DNA of 52,037 bases from Macrococcus epidermidis (GTDB taxonomy: Bacteria > Bacillota > Bacilli > Staphylococcales > Staphylococcaceae), in assembly GCF_003259695.1 (NCBI RefSeq), contig NZ_PZJH01000010.1:1-52037 (forward strand), written 5' to 3'. Of the stretch, positions 24,776 through 35,110 are shown piece by piece. Below the pieces are notes generated by a model, which saw nothing but the letters and a program-made list of their open reading frames with translations, was not told the origin of the DNA and searched no databases. Numbering within the stretch: position 1 is the first letter of the stretch; each line of letters starts with the position of its first letter. The translations under genes were made by a program, and so were the position numbers.

Positions 24776-24787
24776 GAGTGAAGTATC

Positions 24788-26506
24788 ATGCAAAAATTTA
24801 ATCCAGATGCTATACCTTTAACAAAATATTTATTCTTTACGGGTAAGGGTGGTGTCGGTAAAACATCAATTTCGAGTGCGCTTGCTGTCCATTTAAGTGA
24901 GCAAGACAAGCGAGTGGCACTCGTTAGCACAGACCCTGCGAGTAATTTGCAGGATATATTCGAAATGGACTTAACGAGCGAATTAACTCAAGTGCCATCA
25001 TTACAAAATTTATATGTAGCGAACTTCGAACCTATTGAAGCGGCTGAAAAATACAAACAATCTGTCATCAAACCATATATCGGAGTTCTTCCGGAGTTTG
25101 CGATAAAAAACATGGAAGAACAACTAAGTGGTTCATGTACTGTAGAAGTTGCAGCTTTCAATGAGTTTACTGGCTTTCTGGCAAATAGAGATTATGCAGA
25201 ACAATTTGATCACATTATCTTTGATACAGCTCCGACAGGTCATACGTTAAGGATGCTCGAACTGCCTGATGCATGGTATTCATTTATTGAATCATCAACG
25301 CATGAAGCATCGTGTCTTGGTCAACTTTCTGGTTTATCGGACAACAAAAAAATATACTTAGAAGCAGTTAATAAATTGAAAGATGCCAGTTTAACAACGA
25401 TGATGTTTGTTGCTCGTGGTGATCAGCACAGCATCCAGGAACTAATGCGTGCAATGGATGAACTACGCGATTTAAATATTACGAATGACATGGTTATTAT
25501 TAATGGTGTCATCGAAAACCCAACGAGTAATCTTGCGCGTCAAAAAGCGAATAGAGAACAAACGGTTCTAAAACAATTTGAAGATTTTTTAACTCAAGTG
25601 CCGACCTATTATGTACCTATGAAACAGTTTAATATTTTCGGGATTGAGGCGATGAAACAAATGTTCACTGATGACACTTCAATCAACAATCATGAAAGTG
25701 TTGTTTTAGATAAAGGGCATTCAATAGATGAACTCGTTAACAAAATGATCAAGGATAATAAACGTTTCATCTTTACGATGGGTAAAGGTGGTGTAGGTAA
25801 GACAACAATTGCTAAAATAATCGCGAAACGCTTAGCTAGGCAGGATAAGTCTGTCTTATTGGCAACTACTGACCCGGCAAATATTTGGTATGATACTGAA
25901 TCAAACGACCAAATTACAGTGAAATATATTGATGAAGTAGAGGCATTACGTGACTATGAAGCAGAGGTATTAGCTGCTGCAGAACATCTTTCTCAAGATC
26001 AAATTGATTATATTAAAGAAGACTTACGTAGTCCTTGTACTCAAGAAATAGCGTTTTTCAGAGCTTTTAGTGATTTTATTGCAGACAAGTCACATGATAT
26101 TGTTGTAATTGATACAGCGCCAACTGGACATACACTATTACTGCTAGATGCTTCACAAAGCTATCATAAAGAGATAGAACGAAATACAGATGTATTACCA
26201 AGTTCAGTATCATCATTATTGCCGAGTATAACGAACAATGATTTAACTGAAATGGTCATTGTGACACTCGCTGAACCTACGCCTATTAAAGAAGCAGAGC
26301 GTTTGAAAGTAGATTTAGAACGCGCCGGTATCGATCAGCGTATGTGGGTCGTAAATAATACAATCGCTACACAAGCAGATACGCACGATATGTTTAATAG
26401 TAAAATTCAGGAAGAACGTAAACAAATCAATAAACTAATAGCACATCAGCCGTTTGTAGCGATACAACCTTATGATGTCAATATAGATGAGGTAGCAGCA
26501 TTATGA
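24788..26506 (+). CDS. arsA: ArsA arsenite-stimulated ATPase
   Basis: 572-aa soluble ATPase that energises ArsB. Two homologous halves each hold a P-loop ([16 protein letters not shown] near residue 19 and [15 protein letters not shown] near residue 330) and a DTAPTGHTL signal-transduction motif. The metal-site Cys residues are present in [20 protein letters not shown] and [11 protein letters not shown]. The length fits the family (about 583). It overlaps arsB by 4 bp (ATGA). Confidence 0.96.
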   Translation: MQKFNPDAIPLTKYLFFTGKGGVGKTSISSALAVHLSEQDKRVALVSTDPASNLQDIFEMDLTSELTQVPSLQNLYVANFEPIEAAEKYKQSVIKPYIGVLPEFAIKNMEEQLSGSCTVEVAAFNEFTGFLANRDYAEQFDHIIFDTAPTGHTLRMLELPDAWYSFIESSTHEASCLGQLSGLSDNKKIYLEAVNKLKDASLTTMMFVARGDQHSIQELMRAMDELRDLNITNDMVIINGVIENPTSNLARQKANREQTVLKQFEDFLTQVPTYYVPMKQFNIFGIEAMKQMFTDDTSINNHESVVLDKGHSIDELVNKMIKDNKRFIFTMGKGGVGKTTIAKIIAKRLARQDKSVLLATTDPANIWYDTESNDQITVKYIDEVEALRDYEAEVLAAAEHLSQDQIDYIKEDLRSPCTQEIAFFRAFSDFIADKSHDIVVIDTAPTGHTLLLLDASQSYHKEIERNTDVLPSSVSSLLPSITNNDLTEMVIVTLAEPTPIKEAERLKVDLERAGIDQRMWVVNNTIATQADTHDMFNSKIQEERKQINKLIAHQPFVAIQPYDVNIDEVAAL

Positions 26507-27798
26507 TAACAGCCATTGCGATTGCAATATTCTTAATAACTTTAACATTGGTCATCTGGCAGCCGAAGAATCTTTCAATTGGATATTCTGCTGTAGGTGG
26601 CGCCATACTCGCACTTATTTTTGGTGTTGTGGATTTCAACGATGTCATTGATGTAACGAACATCGTTTGGAATGCGACATTTACATTTATCGCAGTGATA
26701 TTAATCTCGCTCATACTAGATGAAATAGGTTTCTTTGAATGGGCAGCATTACATATGACGCATCTAGCAAAAGGGAATACCTTTAAAATGTTTGTTTACG
26801 TATGCATATTAGGTGCCATCGTTGCAGCATTTTTCGCAAATGATGGTGCAGCTTTAATTCTTACACCGATCGTGCTGGCGATGGTGCGTAACTTAAAATT
26901 CAACGAAAAGATGGTCTTTCCCTTTATTATTGCGTCAGGATTTATCGCTGATACAACAAGTTTACCGTTAGTTGTAAGTAACCTTGTGAACATCGTGTCA
27001 GCTGATTATTTTGATGTATCATTTATGGAATATGCGAAACATATGTTTCTACCGAACATATTCAGTTTAATTGCAAGTATCACAGTGCTCTGGTTATACT
27101 TTAAGCGTAATATACCAACAACTTATGATAAGGATACGTTACGTCAACCGAAGTCAGCGATTAAAGATATGAAATTATTTAAGATGTCGTGGATTGTATT
27201 AGCGATTCTATTAATAGGATATTTAGTGAGTGACTTTATTAACTTCCCGGTAAGTATTATTGCATCACTCATTGCATTTATATTTATTATATCCGCAAGA
27301 CAAAGTCCAGCTGTGAACACAGGCAAAGCAATTAAAGGTGCACCGTGGGCAATCGTCTTCTTCTCAATCGGCATGTATGTTGTCGTATATGGATTAAAGA
27401 ATGTAGGACTGACAAGTTTACTCGCAGGTGTAATCGATAATATTACACAAACGAATTTATTTGGTTCAATTATGGGTATGGGCTTCTTATCAGCAATACT
27501 CTCATCTATTATGAACAATATGCCAACCGTATTGATTGATTCAATTGCAATTAAACAAAGTCAGGCATCAGGGATGCTTCAAGATGCTTTAGTATACGCT
27601 AACGTTATCGGATGTGATTTAGGACCTAAGATTACGCCGATCGGAAGCCTTGCAACGTTACTCTGGTTACACGTATTAAGTGGTAAAGGTGTTAAGATTT
27701 CTTGGGGAACGTATTTTAAAACAGGCATCGTCATTACAATTCCCGTATTGTTTGCGACGCTTGTAGGACTTTATATATCAATGAGAATATTTGGTTAA
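26503..27798 (+). CDS. arsB: ArsB arsenite efflux pump
   Basis: 431-aa, about 12-helix membrane transporter of the ArsB/NhaD ion-transporter superfamily, matching the usual 429 aa. Typical segments: [19 protein letters not shown] and the later [17 protein letters not shown]. It works alone as an H+ antiporter or with ArsA as a pump. Its ATG lies inside the arsA stop. Confidence 0.96.
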   Translation: MITAIAIAIFLITLTLVIWQPKNLSIGYSAVGGAILALIFGVVDFNDVIDVTNIVWNATFTFIAVILISLILDEIGFFEWAALHMTHLAKGNTFKMFVYVCILGAIVAAFFANDGAALILTPIVLAMVRNLKFNEKMVFPFIIASGFIADTTSLPLVVSNLVNIVSADYFDVSFMEYAKHMFLPNIFSLIASITVLWLYFKRNIPTTYDKDTLRQPKSAIKDMKLFKMSWIVLAILLIGYLVSDFINFPVSIIASLIAFIFIISARQSPAVNTGKAIKGAPWAIVFFSIGMYVVVYGLKNVGLTSLLAGVIDNITQTNLFGSIMGMGFLSAILSSIMNNMPTVLIDSIAIKQSQASGMLQDALVYANVIGCDLGPKITPIGSLATLLWLHVLSGKGVKISWGTYFKTGIVITIPVLFATLVGLYISMRIFG

Positions 27799-27811
27799 AA
27801 GGAGAATAATT

Positions 27812-28207
27812 ATGACTAAAACAATCTATTTTTTATGTACAGGAAATTCTTGCCGTTCACAGATGGCAGAAGGATTTGGAAAAGAATATTTACCAGAGTG
27901 GAATGTATATTCTGCGGGAATTGAATCACACGGAGTAAACCCAAAAGCAATTGAAGCGATGAAAGAAGTAGGTATTGATATTTCAAACCATACATCAGAT
28001 ATAATTGATAAGGATAAATTGAATAATGCAGACTTAGTTGTAACATTATGTGATCATGCAAAAGATGTATGTCCGGTTATACCACCACATGTACGTACTG
28101 AGCATTGGGGATTTGAAGATCCTGCTGGACAAGACTGGTCAGTATTTCAGCGAGTACGTGATGAAATTGGAACACGTATCAAACACTTTGCTGAAACAGG
28201 TGAATAA
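27812..28207 (+). CDS. arsC: ArsC arsenate reductase, thioredoxin type
   Basis: 131-aa low-molecular-weight-phosphatase-fold reductase that turns As(V) into As(III) for export. CTGNSCRS gives the nucleophile Cys9 in a CX5R loop; the redox pair is in [12 protein letters not shown], then EDPAGQDW. This matches S. aureus pI258 ArsC (thioredoxin-coupled). ATG 27812 follows AAAAGGAG; the earlier in-frame start at 27791 overlaps arsB and lacks support. Confidence 0.96.
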   Translation: MTKTIYFLCTGNSCRSQMAEGFGKEYLPEWNVYSAGIESHGVNPKAIEAMKEVGIDISNHTSDIIDKDKLNNADLVVTLCDHAKDVCPVIPPHVRTEHWGFEDPAGQDWSVFQRVRDEIGTRIKHFAETGE

Positions 28208-28208
28208 A

Positions 28209-28394
28209 ATGGAACTACCAAAGATCAGCAAACCAGCATTGCGTGCACTTGGTAGTATCAATGTGAAGACATTAGAAGACGTTACGAAATATAGTGAAGC
28301 AGAGTTATTAGCTTTACATGGATTTGGCCCAAAAGCCATTCGTATCTTAAAAGAAGTAATGGAAGAACAAGGATTGAAATTTAAAGAAGAATAA
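28209..28394 (+). CDS. Small helix-hairpin-helix (RNAP alpha-CTD-like) protein in ars operon
   Basis: 61-aa protein beginning 1 bp after the arsC stop, before the operon terminator. The stretch PALRALGSINVKTLEDVTKY followed by LHGFGPKAIRILKEVMEE has the helix-hairpin-helix pattern of the RNA polymerase alpha C-terminal domain or small DNA-binding HhH proteins. AGGTGA at the end of arsC provides the ribosome site. Cotranscription with arsenic genes is clear; a role in arsenic response is not established. Confidence 0.8.
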   Translation: MELPKISKPALRALGSINVKTLEDVTKYSEAELLALHGFGPKAIRILKEVMEEQGLKFKEE

Positions 28395-28401
28395 ATATAT
28401 A

Positions 28402-28440
28402 GAAATTGCACCGTTCATTATTTGAACGGTGCAATTTTTT
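28402..28440 (+). terminator. Terminator of ars operon
   Basis: A 15-bp stem, AAATTGCACCGTTCA with its complement, and T7. It is very strong and closes the six-gene operon. Confidence 0.92.
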
Positions 28441-28789
28441 TGCCAATAGATATTTTTGTAAGGAATATCACACATTTTAATTATTTGCTTTCCCTCACGT
28501 TGGATAATATTAAAAAAACATTTTGGTATAGACACGAAAATTGAAATATAATTTCAAAAATATTTTTATTAATTTATTATTTATATTGAGAAATAATACA
28601 AACCAAAATATAAAAATATATAAAGAATTAATTTATTATTTAAATATAGTGAATGGCTACTTAATAAATGTTCTCTTTTTGATATTTTATTTCGTCACAA
28701 AATAGTTACAAAATATTCTGATAAATTAATTGTAAACGTTTACAATTAGGTTTAAAATAAAGTTGTGAAATAAGAAAGAGGTGATAAGG
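28441..28789 (+). promoter_or_regulatory. Leader region of acetoin dehydrogenase operon with cre
   Basis: This gap is extremely AT-rich and holds no gene. ATTGTAAACGTTTACAAT (28729-28746) is a perfect 18-bp palindrome that fits the CcpA cre consensus (WTGNAARCGNWWWCAW). AGAGGTGAT sets the lpd start. I found no -24/-12 sigma-54 promoter of the type used by Bacillus aco operons, and no clear sigma-A promoter. Confidence 0.75.
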
Positions 28790-30145
28790 TTGAAATATAA
28801 TTATGATGTCGCCATCATTGGCGGAGGTCCAGGTGGTTATGTAACGGCGATTAGATTAGCTCAATTTAATAAGAAGGTCATTTTGTTTGAAGGAAAAAAT
28901 TTAGGAGGAACTTGCTTAAATGTGGGATGCATTCCTTCTAAAGCAATGCTGAGGATTTCAGAGGTTATGTCCACAATTAAAGAAGCGGAAAAGTTTGGGA
29001 TTATAACTAATGAAGTGAAAGTGGATTACTCCAAAGTAAAGAGTTATAAAGAGGATGTAGTGAAACAATTAGTAAATGGAGTTGGATATTTGCTTAAGAA
29101 GAATGGTGTTAAAGTGATAAATGAATTCGTAACAGAAATCAAAGATCATGATATTAAATACGCTGAAAATAAAGTTTCGGCAGAAAATATTATTTTGGCA
29201 ACAGGATCTCAGCCTTTTATCCCTCCAATCGAAGGATTAAATAGTATTCAATATGATACGACAGACACTATTTTTACGTGGAAAACTTTACCTAAGTCAC
29301 TCGTTATCATTGGTGGAGGTGTAATTGGAGTAGAAATGGCACAAGCGTTCGCACCACTTGGAGCAAAGGTAACACTTGTTGAGGTTGCTGATGATATTTT
29401 GATGACGGAAGATCAATCAGCACGTAAATTAGTAGAAAAACATTTAAAACAAGAAGGTATTACCATAATTACTAAAGCAAAAATCTCCAAAATAGAAAAA
29501 GACGAAATTACAGTTGGTAATGAAACAATACCGTTTGAAAAAATACTTATAGCCACTGGACGCAAAACAAATTTAGAACTTGCAGAGCAATTGGGTTTAG
29601 AGCTTAGTGAAAATAAAAAATTTATTGAAGTAAATGACTATATGCAAACTTCACAAAAACACATTTATGCCATTGGTGACATTATTCCAGGTTATCAACT
29701 TGCACATGCTGCAAGTCACGAAGGATTAATTGCCGCTGATTATATAGCTAATAATAACCATCACAAGTTAGACCAGACTAAAGTGCCACGTTGTGTGTAT
29801 ACAACACCTGAAATCGCTTCATTTGGCTTAAGTGAAGAACAGGCAAAAAAAGATTATGATGTAAAAGTTTCAACTTATAACCTCGCTGGCAACGGTAAAG
29901 CAATTTCATATGGAGATTCAACGGGATTTGTAAAAGTAATCAGTGAAAAGAAATACGGTGAAATTCTCGGTGCAGTTATTTGTGGTGCACATGCAACAGA
30001 ACTAATAAGTACTATCTTAGCTGTAAAAAATGCCGAAGGTACAATGGACGAATTAGCACATCAAATTTTTGCACATCCAACAGTTTCAGAATCAATAGGA
30101 GAAAGTGCTGAAGATTTCTTTGGATTAAGTATTCATCAGCCATAA
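28790..30145 (+). CDS. acoL: Dihydrolipoamide dehydrogenase (E3)
   Basis: 451-aa FAD flavoprotein that reoxidises lipoamide with NAD+. FAD motif GGGPGGY near residue 11, redox-active disulfide GGTCLNVGCIPSK, NAD motif GGGVIGVEMA and the C-terminal catalytic HPTVSES. Start TTG 28790 is chosen from AGAGGTG spacing; the in-frame GTG at 28781 lies in the ribosome site. First gene of an operon with E1 and E2, so it is dedicated to this complex rather than to pyruvate dehydrogenase. Confidence 0.93.
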   Translation: MKYNYDVAIIGGGPGGYVTAIRLAQFNKKVILFEGKNLGGTCLNVGCIPSKAMLRISEVMSTIKEAEKFGIITNEVKVDYSKVKSYKEDVVKQLVNGVGYLLKKNGVKVINEFVTEIKDHDIKYAENKVSAENIILATGSQPFIPPIEGLNSIQYDTTDTIFTWKTLPKSLVIIGGGVIGVEMAQAFAPLGAKVTLVEVADDILMTEDQSARKLVEKHLKQEGITIITKAKISKIEKDEITVGNETIPFEKILIATGRKTNLELAEQLGLELSENKKFIEVNDYMQTSQKHIYAIGDIIPGYQLAHAASHEGLIAADYIANNNHHKLDQTKVPRCVYTTPEIASFGLSEEQAKKDYDVKVSTYNLAGNGKAISYGDSTGFVKVISEKKYGEILGAVICGAHATELISTILAVKNAEGTMDELAHQIFAHPTVSESIGESAEDFFGLSIHQP

Positions 30146-30163
30146 AAAAGGGAGGAATAAACA

Positions 30164-31114
30164 ATGGAAAAGGAAAAAGCACTATGGATTTATCGAAAAA
30201 TGAATGAAATTCGTGAGTTTGAGGATGAAGTGCATAGAATATTCTTGACTGGTACGATTCCAGGTTTTGTACATTTATATGCAGGAGAAGAAGCAATAGC
30301 AGTAGGAGCTTGTGCAGAACTAAATGATGCTGACTATATCACAAGTACACACCGCGGACATGGACATGCTATTGCTAAAGATTGTGATATTTTAGGTATG
30401 ATGGCTGAGATTTATGGACGTAAAGATGGCTTAAATAAAGGGAAAGGCGGTTCAATGCATATTGCTGAAGTTGAAAAAGGTATACTAGGTGCCAACGGAA
30501 TCGTAGGTGCTGGATTCCCACTTGCAAATGGTGCAGGTCTTTCTATTAAAACATTAAAACAGGATGCAGTTGCCGTATGTTTCTTCGGTGATGGTGCTTC
30601 AAACGAGGGTACTTTCCATGAAGGTTTAAACTTTGCTTCGATATTAAATTTACCCGTAATTTTTATCTGTGAAAACAATGGTTTTGGTGAAGCGACACCC
30701 CATAGTTATGCATCAGCTTCAGAAACTGTGGCTGAACGTGCATCATCTTATAATATGCCAGGGCATCATGTAGATGGTAAAGATGTTGTAGAAGTTAATG
30801 AAGTAATGATTGAGGCAGTGAAACGTGCAAAAGCTGGAGAGGGGCCAACTTTAATTGAATGTAAAACATATCGTAACTATGGTCACTTTGAAGGAGATGC
30901 TCAAAGTTATAAATCAGATAAGGATGAATTACGTGACTTAGATCCAATTGTTATTTTTAAAGAACGTGCTTTAAAAGAGGGTTGGATGACTGAAGATGAA
31001 GCGAAGAAAATTGAAGATGAGGCAAAAGCATTAATTGAAGAAGCGGTTAAATTCGCAGAAAATAGTCCATTACCAGATGACTCTTCACTACTTGAAGATG
31101 TCTATGCAGATTAA
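30164..31114 (+). CDS. acoA: Acetoin dehydrogenase E1 alpha (TPP-dependent)
   Basis: 316-aa alpha subunit of a 2-oxoacid/acetoin dehydrogenase. The thiamine-diphosphate motif runs GDGASNEG...NN, preceded by THRGHGHAIAKD and GKGGSMHI. The length and the IPGFVHLYAGEEA start fit AcoA better than branched-chain or pyruvate E1 alpha, but substrate assignment rests on similarity and on the absence of branched-chain genes nearby. GGGAGGAA precedes ATG 30164. Confidence 0.88.
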   Translation: MEKEKALWIYRKMNEIREFEDEVHRIFLTGTIPGFVHLYAGEEAIAVGACAELNDADYITSTHRGHGHAIAKDCDILGMMAEIYGRKDGLNKGKGGSMHIAEVEKGILGANGIVGAGFPLANGAGLSIKTLKQDAVAVCFFGDGASNEGTFHEGLNFASILNLPVIFICENNGFGEATPHSYASASETVAERASSYNMPGHHVDGKDVVEVNEVMIEAVKRAKAGEGPTLIECKTYRNYGHFEGDAQSYKSDKDELRDLDPIVIFKERALKEGWMTEDEAKKIEDEAKALIEEAVKFAENSPLPDDSSLLEDVYAD

Positions 31115-31126
31115 GGAGGAATAATC

Positions 31127-32149
31127 ATGACAAGAGAACTCACATTTATGCAAGCGGTTACTGAAGGAATCGACCAGGCAATGGAGAAAGATGAAACTGT
31201 TATTTTAATGGGAGAAGACGTTGCTGGTGGTAATACAATTGAGCATTTAGATGGAGATGAAGCGTGGGGCGGCGTGTTCGGCTTAACGAAAGGTATCGTA
31301 GGTAAATATGGTCGTGAACGTGTTATTGATACACCAATCGCCGAACAAAACTATGTTGGTGCGGGTGTAGGTGCCGCTGCAACCGGACTTAGACCGATTG
31401 TTGAATTAATGTTCAACGATTTCATTGGATATGCACTAGACGCATTACTTAACCAAGGTTCAAAAATGCGTTACATGTTTGGTGGTAAAGCAAAAATTCC
31501 TATGACGATGCGTACAGTGCATGGCGCAGGTGCTTCAGCGGCCGCTCAGCACAGTCAATCATTATATGGTATGTTCGGAGCAATTCCAGGTATAAAAGTA
31601 GTTGTACCATCCAACCCATATGATGCAAAAGGATTATTACTTGCCGCAGTTGAAGATGATAACTTAGTTGTATTTTCTGAAGATAAAACATTATATGGTA
31701 TGAAAGGTGAAGTACCAGAAGAGTATTATACTGTTGAAATAGGCAAAGCAAAAATTGTAAGAGAAGGTACAGACCTTTCAATCGTTGCGATTGGTAAAAT
31801 GGTACATGTAGCACTTGAAGTAGCGGATGAATTAGAAGGCCAAGATGTTTCAGTTGAGGTTATTGATTTAGTAACAGTAGCACCGTGGGATCAGGAGACA
31901 ATATTGAATTCTGTAGAGAAAACAAATCGATTAATTGTAATAGACGAAGCAAATCCACAAAGTTCTACAGGTCATTCAATTGCAGCTGTTGTTGGTGACA
32001 AAGCATTTGATTATTTAGATGGACCTGTTAAAGTTATTACGGCACCACATACACCTGTTCCTTTTGCTGAGAACCTTGAGAAACTATACATTCCAAATAA
32101 AGATAGAGTGCTTAAAGAAGCAGCAGAAATTATTGATGATTTAAAATAA
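31127..32149 (+). CDS. acoB: Acetoin dehydrogenase E1 beta
   Basis: 340-aa beta subunit that forms the E1 heterotetramer with AcoA. TFMQAVTEGIDQAMEKDETV, MGEDVAGGNT, DTPIAEQNYVGAGVGAA and GRP-type core LRPIVELMFNDF match the E1 beta family. TAAGGAGGAA before ATG 31127, 12 bp after acoA. Confidence 0.9.
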   Translation: MTRELTFMQAVTEGIDQAMEKDETVILMGEDVAGGNTIEHLDGDEAWGGVFGLTKGIVGKYGRERVIDTPIAEQNYVGAGVGAAATGLRPIVELMFNDFIGYALDALLNQGSKMRYMFGGKAKIPMTMRTVHGAGASAAAQHSQSLYGMFGAIPGIKVVVPSNPYDAKGLLLAAVEDDNLVVFSEDKTLYGMKGEVPEEYYTVEIGKAKIVREGTDLSIVAIGKMVHVALEVADELEGQDVSVEVIDLVTVAPWDQETILNSVEKTNRLIVIDEANPQSSTGHSIAAVVGDKAFDYLDGPVKVITAPHTPVPFAENLEKLYIPNKDRVLKEAAEIIDDLK

Positions 32150-32165
32150 TGCGAGGTGAAGTTAA

Positions 32166-33470
32166 ATGAGTAAAAGAGTTGATATGCCGAAGTTAGGAAT
32201 GACCATGACAGAAGGTACAATAGATGAATGGTACAAATCTGTAGGTGATGCTGTTAAGAAAGGCGAAGCATTATGTATGATTGCTTCTGAGAAATTAACG
32301 ATGGATGTTGAATCTCCGGATGATGGACAACTACTTGAAATCACTGTTGAAGCAGGAGGTGTTGCGAAAGTTGGTGAGCAAATAGGACTTGTTGGTGCAG
32401 AAGGTGAAGAGAGCGATAACAAGCTGTCAGGAGACGATGAAGCACTAAGTGAATCTGGTGAACCCACTGATGAACGTCAAGCAATTAAAGATGCTGCAGA
32501 GAAATCAGATAGCTTTGAGCGTACTCACGATAAGGAAATTAATGAAAATGCAATTGAAGAAGAGGGTCATCCAACTGAGCAACCTCAACAATCTGATAAG
32601 AGAATATTTATCACACCGCTTGCTAAGAAAATAGCACAAGAAAAAGGTATAGATTATTCACAAATTAAAGGTACGGGTGGTAACGGACGTATCACAAAGC
32701 GTGATGTTGAAAATGCACCAGCTAAAGCGCAGACTGAGCAAGCAGCTCCAGCTGAAGTTCATGCCGTTGCCGAGAAATCTATTACACCGAAAAACTTAAG
32801 CCCAATGCGTAGTGCGATAGCTGCGAACATGATGAACAGCTTACAAACGACAGCACAATTAACATTACATCAAAAAGCAAATGCAGATAAACTATTTAAA
32901 TTTAATAAAAAACTTAAAGCTGAAGTTAGTAATAGCGAACTAGATATTAAAGTAACTGTTACGGCATTGATTACTAAAGCTGTTGCATTGGCATTAAAAG
33001 AAGATGAAAAAATGAACAGTACTTATGATGAAGGCATTTTAACGAAACATGATGATGTGAATATCGGAATAGCAACTTCGCTTGACGATGGATTGATGGT
33101 ACCGGTAATTCATGATGCAGGTAGTAAATCTATCGGTGACATTGCAGTGCAAATCTTAGAACTATCTGACGCAGCAAGAAACGGTAGTTTAGAGAATGAG
33201 AAGATGAGTGGCGGTACGTTTACGATTACAAATATCGGGACATCTGGTATTGAATATTTCACACCAGTGCTAAATGCACCTGAAGTAGGTATTTTAGGTG
33301 TAGGATCAGTGCAAAATGAATTAAAATTAGTTGATGGTGAAGTGAAAGAAACGAAAATCATACCGCTCAGCTTAACAATCGACCATCAAATTATTGATGG
33401 TGCAGACGGTGCAAACTTCTTAGCTACTTTAATCAAATATATTGAAAATCCATTTTTATTAGTACTATAA
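32166..33470 (+). CDS. acoC: Dihydrolipoamide acetyltransferase (E2)
   Basis: 434-aa E2 core. N-terminal lipoyl domain with lipoylated Lys43 (SEKLTMDVES), an acidic linker, peripheral subunit-binding domain (ITPLAKKIAQEKGIDYSQIK about 150-185), an Ala/Gln/Glu-rich linker and the catalytic domain ending with DHQIIDGADG (active-site His and Asp). One lipoyl domain only. It is the last gene of the operon, closed by a strong terminator. The complex would cleave acetoin to acetaldehyde and acetyl-CoA. Confidence 0.92.
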   Translation: MSKRVDMPKLGMTMTEGTIDEWYKSVGDAVKKGEALCMIASEKLTMDVESPDDGQLLEITVEAGGVAKVGEQIGLVGAEGEESDNKLSGDDEALSESGEPTDERQAIKDAAEKSDSFERTHDKEINENAIEEEGHPTEQPQQSDKRIFITPLAKKIAQEKGIDYSQIKGTGGNGRITKRDVENAPAKAQTEQAAPAEVHAVAEKSITPKNLSPMRSAIAANMMNSLQTTAQLTLHQKANADKLFKFNKKLKAEVSNSELDIKVTVTALITKAVALALKEDEKMNSTYDEGILTKHDDVNIGIATSLDDGLMVPVIHDAGSKSIGDIAVQILELSDAARNGSLENEKMSGGTFTITNIGTSGIEYFTPVLNAPEVGILGVGSVQNELKLVDGEVKETKIIPLSLTIDHQIIDGADGANFLATLIKYIENPFLLVL

Positions 33471-33478
33471 ATGATGAG

Positions 33479-33510
33479 AAGCTTGAGACAGGTGGTCTCA
33501 AGCTTTTTTT
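33479..33510 (+). terminator. Terminator of acetoin dehydrogenase operon
   Basis: AAGCTTGAGAC and GTCTCAAGCTT around AGGTG, followed by T-run. Confidence 0.92.
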
Positions 33511-33523
33511 ATAAAAATATTAA

Positions 33524-33624
33524 ATGTAAGCGTTGACAGACGATAATTAAGAGAGTATTATGAAGTTAAATTCATAGTAAAAGTCACGGACATATTTTTT
33601 TATACCAAAATGGAACCGGTTCCA
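33524..33624 (+). promoter_or_regulatory. scrA promoter, cre and LacI-type operator
   Basis: Promoter TTGACA (33533-33538), 17 bp, TATTAT (33556-33561). ATGTAAGCGTTGACAG (33524-33539) is a cre with one mismatch overlapping the -35. TGGAACCGGTTCCA (33611-33624) is a perfect palindrome of LacI/ScrR type placed in the leader just before the ribosome site. Confidence 0.82.
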
Positions 33625-33638
33625 AAGGAGGAAATGGA

Positions 33639-35081
33639 ATGGATTACAATCAAGTTTCAAAAGATATTCTAGCTGCTATCGGTGGCAAAGAAAATATCGA
33701 TGCAATGGCACACTGTTCAACGCGTTTACGTTTAGCTTTAAAAGATGAGAGTATCGTAGACCAGAAAGCATTAGACAATATGGATGCGGTAAAAGGTACT
33801 TTCTCAACAGGTGGTCAGTACCAAATTATTATCGGAGCAGGTACAGTCAATACTGTATTTAACGAAATGAGCAAGATGACCGGTATGGATGCTGCAACGA
33901 AATCAGAAGTAGCGTCTAAATCTACGAAGAAGATGAACCCATTACAACAATTTGTTAAGATGCTTTCAGATATTTTTGTGCCAATTATTCCAGCAATCGT
34001 AGCTGGTGGTTTATTGATGGGGATTAATAATTTATTTACAGCAGAAGGACTATTTTATGAAGGTAAGACAACGGTTATTCAAGCTAACCCAGGATTAGCT
34101 GGTCTGGCAGATTTTATTAATTTACTTGCTAATGCACCATTCGTCTTCTTACCAATCTTAATTGGTTTTAGTGCCGCGAAACGTTTCGGTGGTAATCCGT
34201 ATCTAGGTGCAGCACTTGGTATGATCTTAGTGCATCCAGCATTATTAAATGGTTATGATTTCCCGAAATATGTTGCAGCTGGTAAAGATATTCCGGCTTG
34301 GGATTTACTTGGATTGAAAGTTCAAAGTGTTGGTTATCAAGGTCAAGTGTTACCGATTTTAGTAGCGAGTTGGATATTAGCGACAATCGAAAAGAACTTA
34401 CGTAAAGTCACGCCATCTTGGTTAGATAACTTAACAACACCATTAATTTCTTTATTTGTTACTGGATTCTTAACGTTCTTATTCGTTGGGCCGTTAACAC
34501 GTACAGCAGGTACTTATTTAACAGACGGTTTAACTTGGTTATATGAAACAGGTGGATTTGTTGGAGCGATGATTTTCGGATTCTTCTATGCACCAATCGT
34601 TATTACAGGTATGCACCACTCATTTATTGCGGTTGAAACGCAGTTAATTGCAGATGCTGCGAAAACAGGTGGATCATTTATCTTCCCGATTGCTGCAATG
34701 AGTAACGTTTCTCAAGGTGCAGCAACATTAGCGGTATTATTCATTACAAAAAATGAAAAATTAAAAGGTATCGCATCAGCTGCTGGTATCTCAGCGTTAT
34801 TAGGCATTACTGAACCTGCAATGTTCGGGGTTAACTTAAAATTACGCTATCCATTCATCGGCGCGATTATTGGTTCAGCTGTTGGTTCAGCATATATCGG
34901 TTTAATGCAGGTTAAAGCGACAGCTTTAGGTGCTGCTGGTTTACCGGGTGTTATCTCGATTGCACCAGGAAGTTACATGAATTATGTTATCGCAATGGCG
35001 ATTGCAATCGTTACTGCATTTGTGGCAACATTCATCTTATCAAAACGTCCAAAAAACAAAGCGATTGAAGAAGAAGCATAA
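33639..35081 (+). CDS. scrA: PTS sucrose-type EIIBC component
   Basis: 480-aa membrane permease that phosphorylates its sugar during uptake. EIIB domain with phospho-Cys26 (MAHCSTRLRL) at residues 1-90, EIIC with about ten helices including GITEPAMFGVNLKLRYPF. Length and the DAMAHC region match staphylococcal ScrA; trehalose EIIBC is the main alternative. No EIIA, hydrolase or ScrR is in the window, so EIIA must be supplied by another PTS and the hydrolase and regulator lie elsewhere. AAAGGAGG precedes ATG 33639. Confidence 0.85.
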   Translation: MDYNQVSKDILAAIGGKENIDAMAHCSTRLRLALKDESIVDQKALDNMDAVKGTFSTGGQYQIIIGAGTVNTVFNEMSKMTGMDAATKSEVASKSTKKMNPLQQFVKMLSDIFVPIIPAIVAGGLLMGINNLFTAEGLFYEGKTTVIQANPGLAGLADFINLLANAPFVFLPILIGFSAAKRFGGNPYLGAALGMILVHPALLNGYDFPKYVAAGKDIPAWDLLGLKVQSVGYQGQVLPILVASWILATIEKNLRKVTPSWLDNLTTPLISLFVTGFLTFLFVGPLTRTAGTYLTDGLTWLYETGGFVGAMIFGFFYAPIVITGMHHSFIAVETQLIADAAKTGGSFIFPIAAMSNVSQGAATLAVLFITKNEKLKGIASAAGISALLGITEPAMFGVNLKLRYPFIGAIIGSAVGSAYIGLMQVKATALGAAGLPGVISIAPGSYMNYVIAMAIAIVTAFVATFILSKRPKNKAIEEEA

Positions 35082-35110
35082 TTTATATCATTAATTCAAT
35101 ATAAAATATT

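Noticed and set aside
28050-28208. Longer form of the ars-linked HhH protein
   Set aside because: The extension lies out of frame inside arsC and has no ribosome site; the 61-aa form starts right after the arsC stop.
28441-28789. Sigma-54 promoter as in Bacillus aco operons
   Set aside because: No TGGCAC-N5-TTGC type sequence found, and staphylococci lack SigL.
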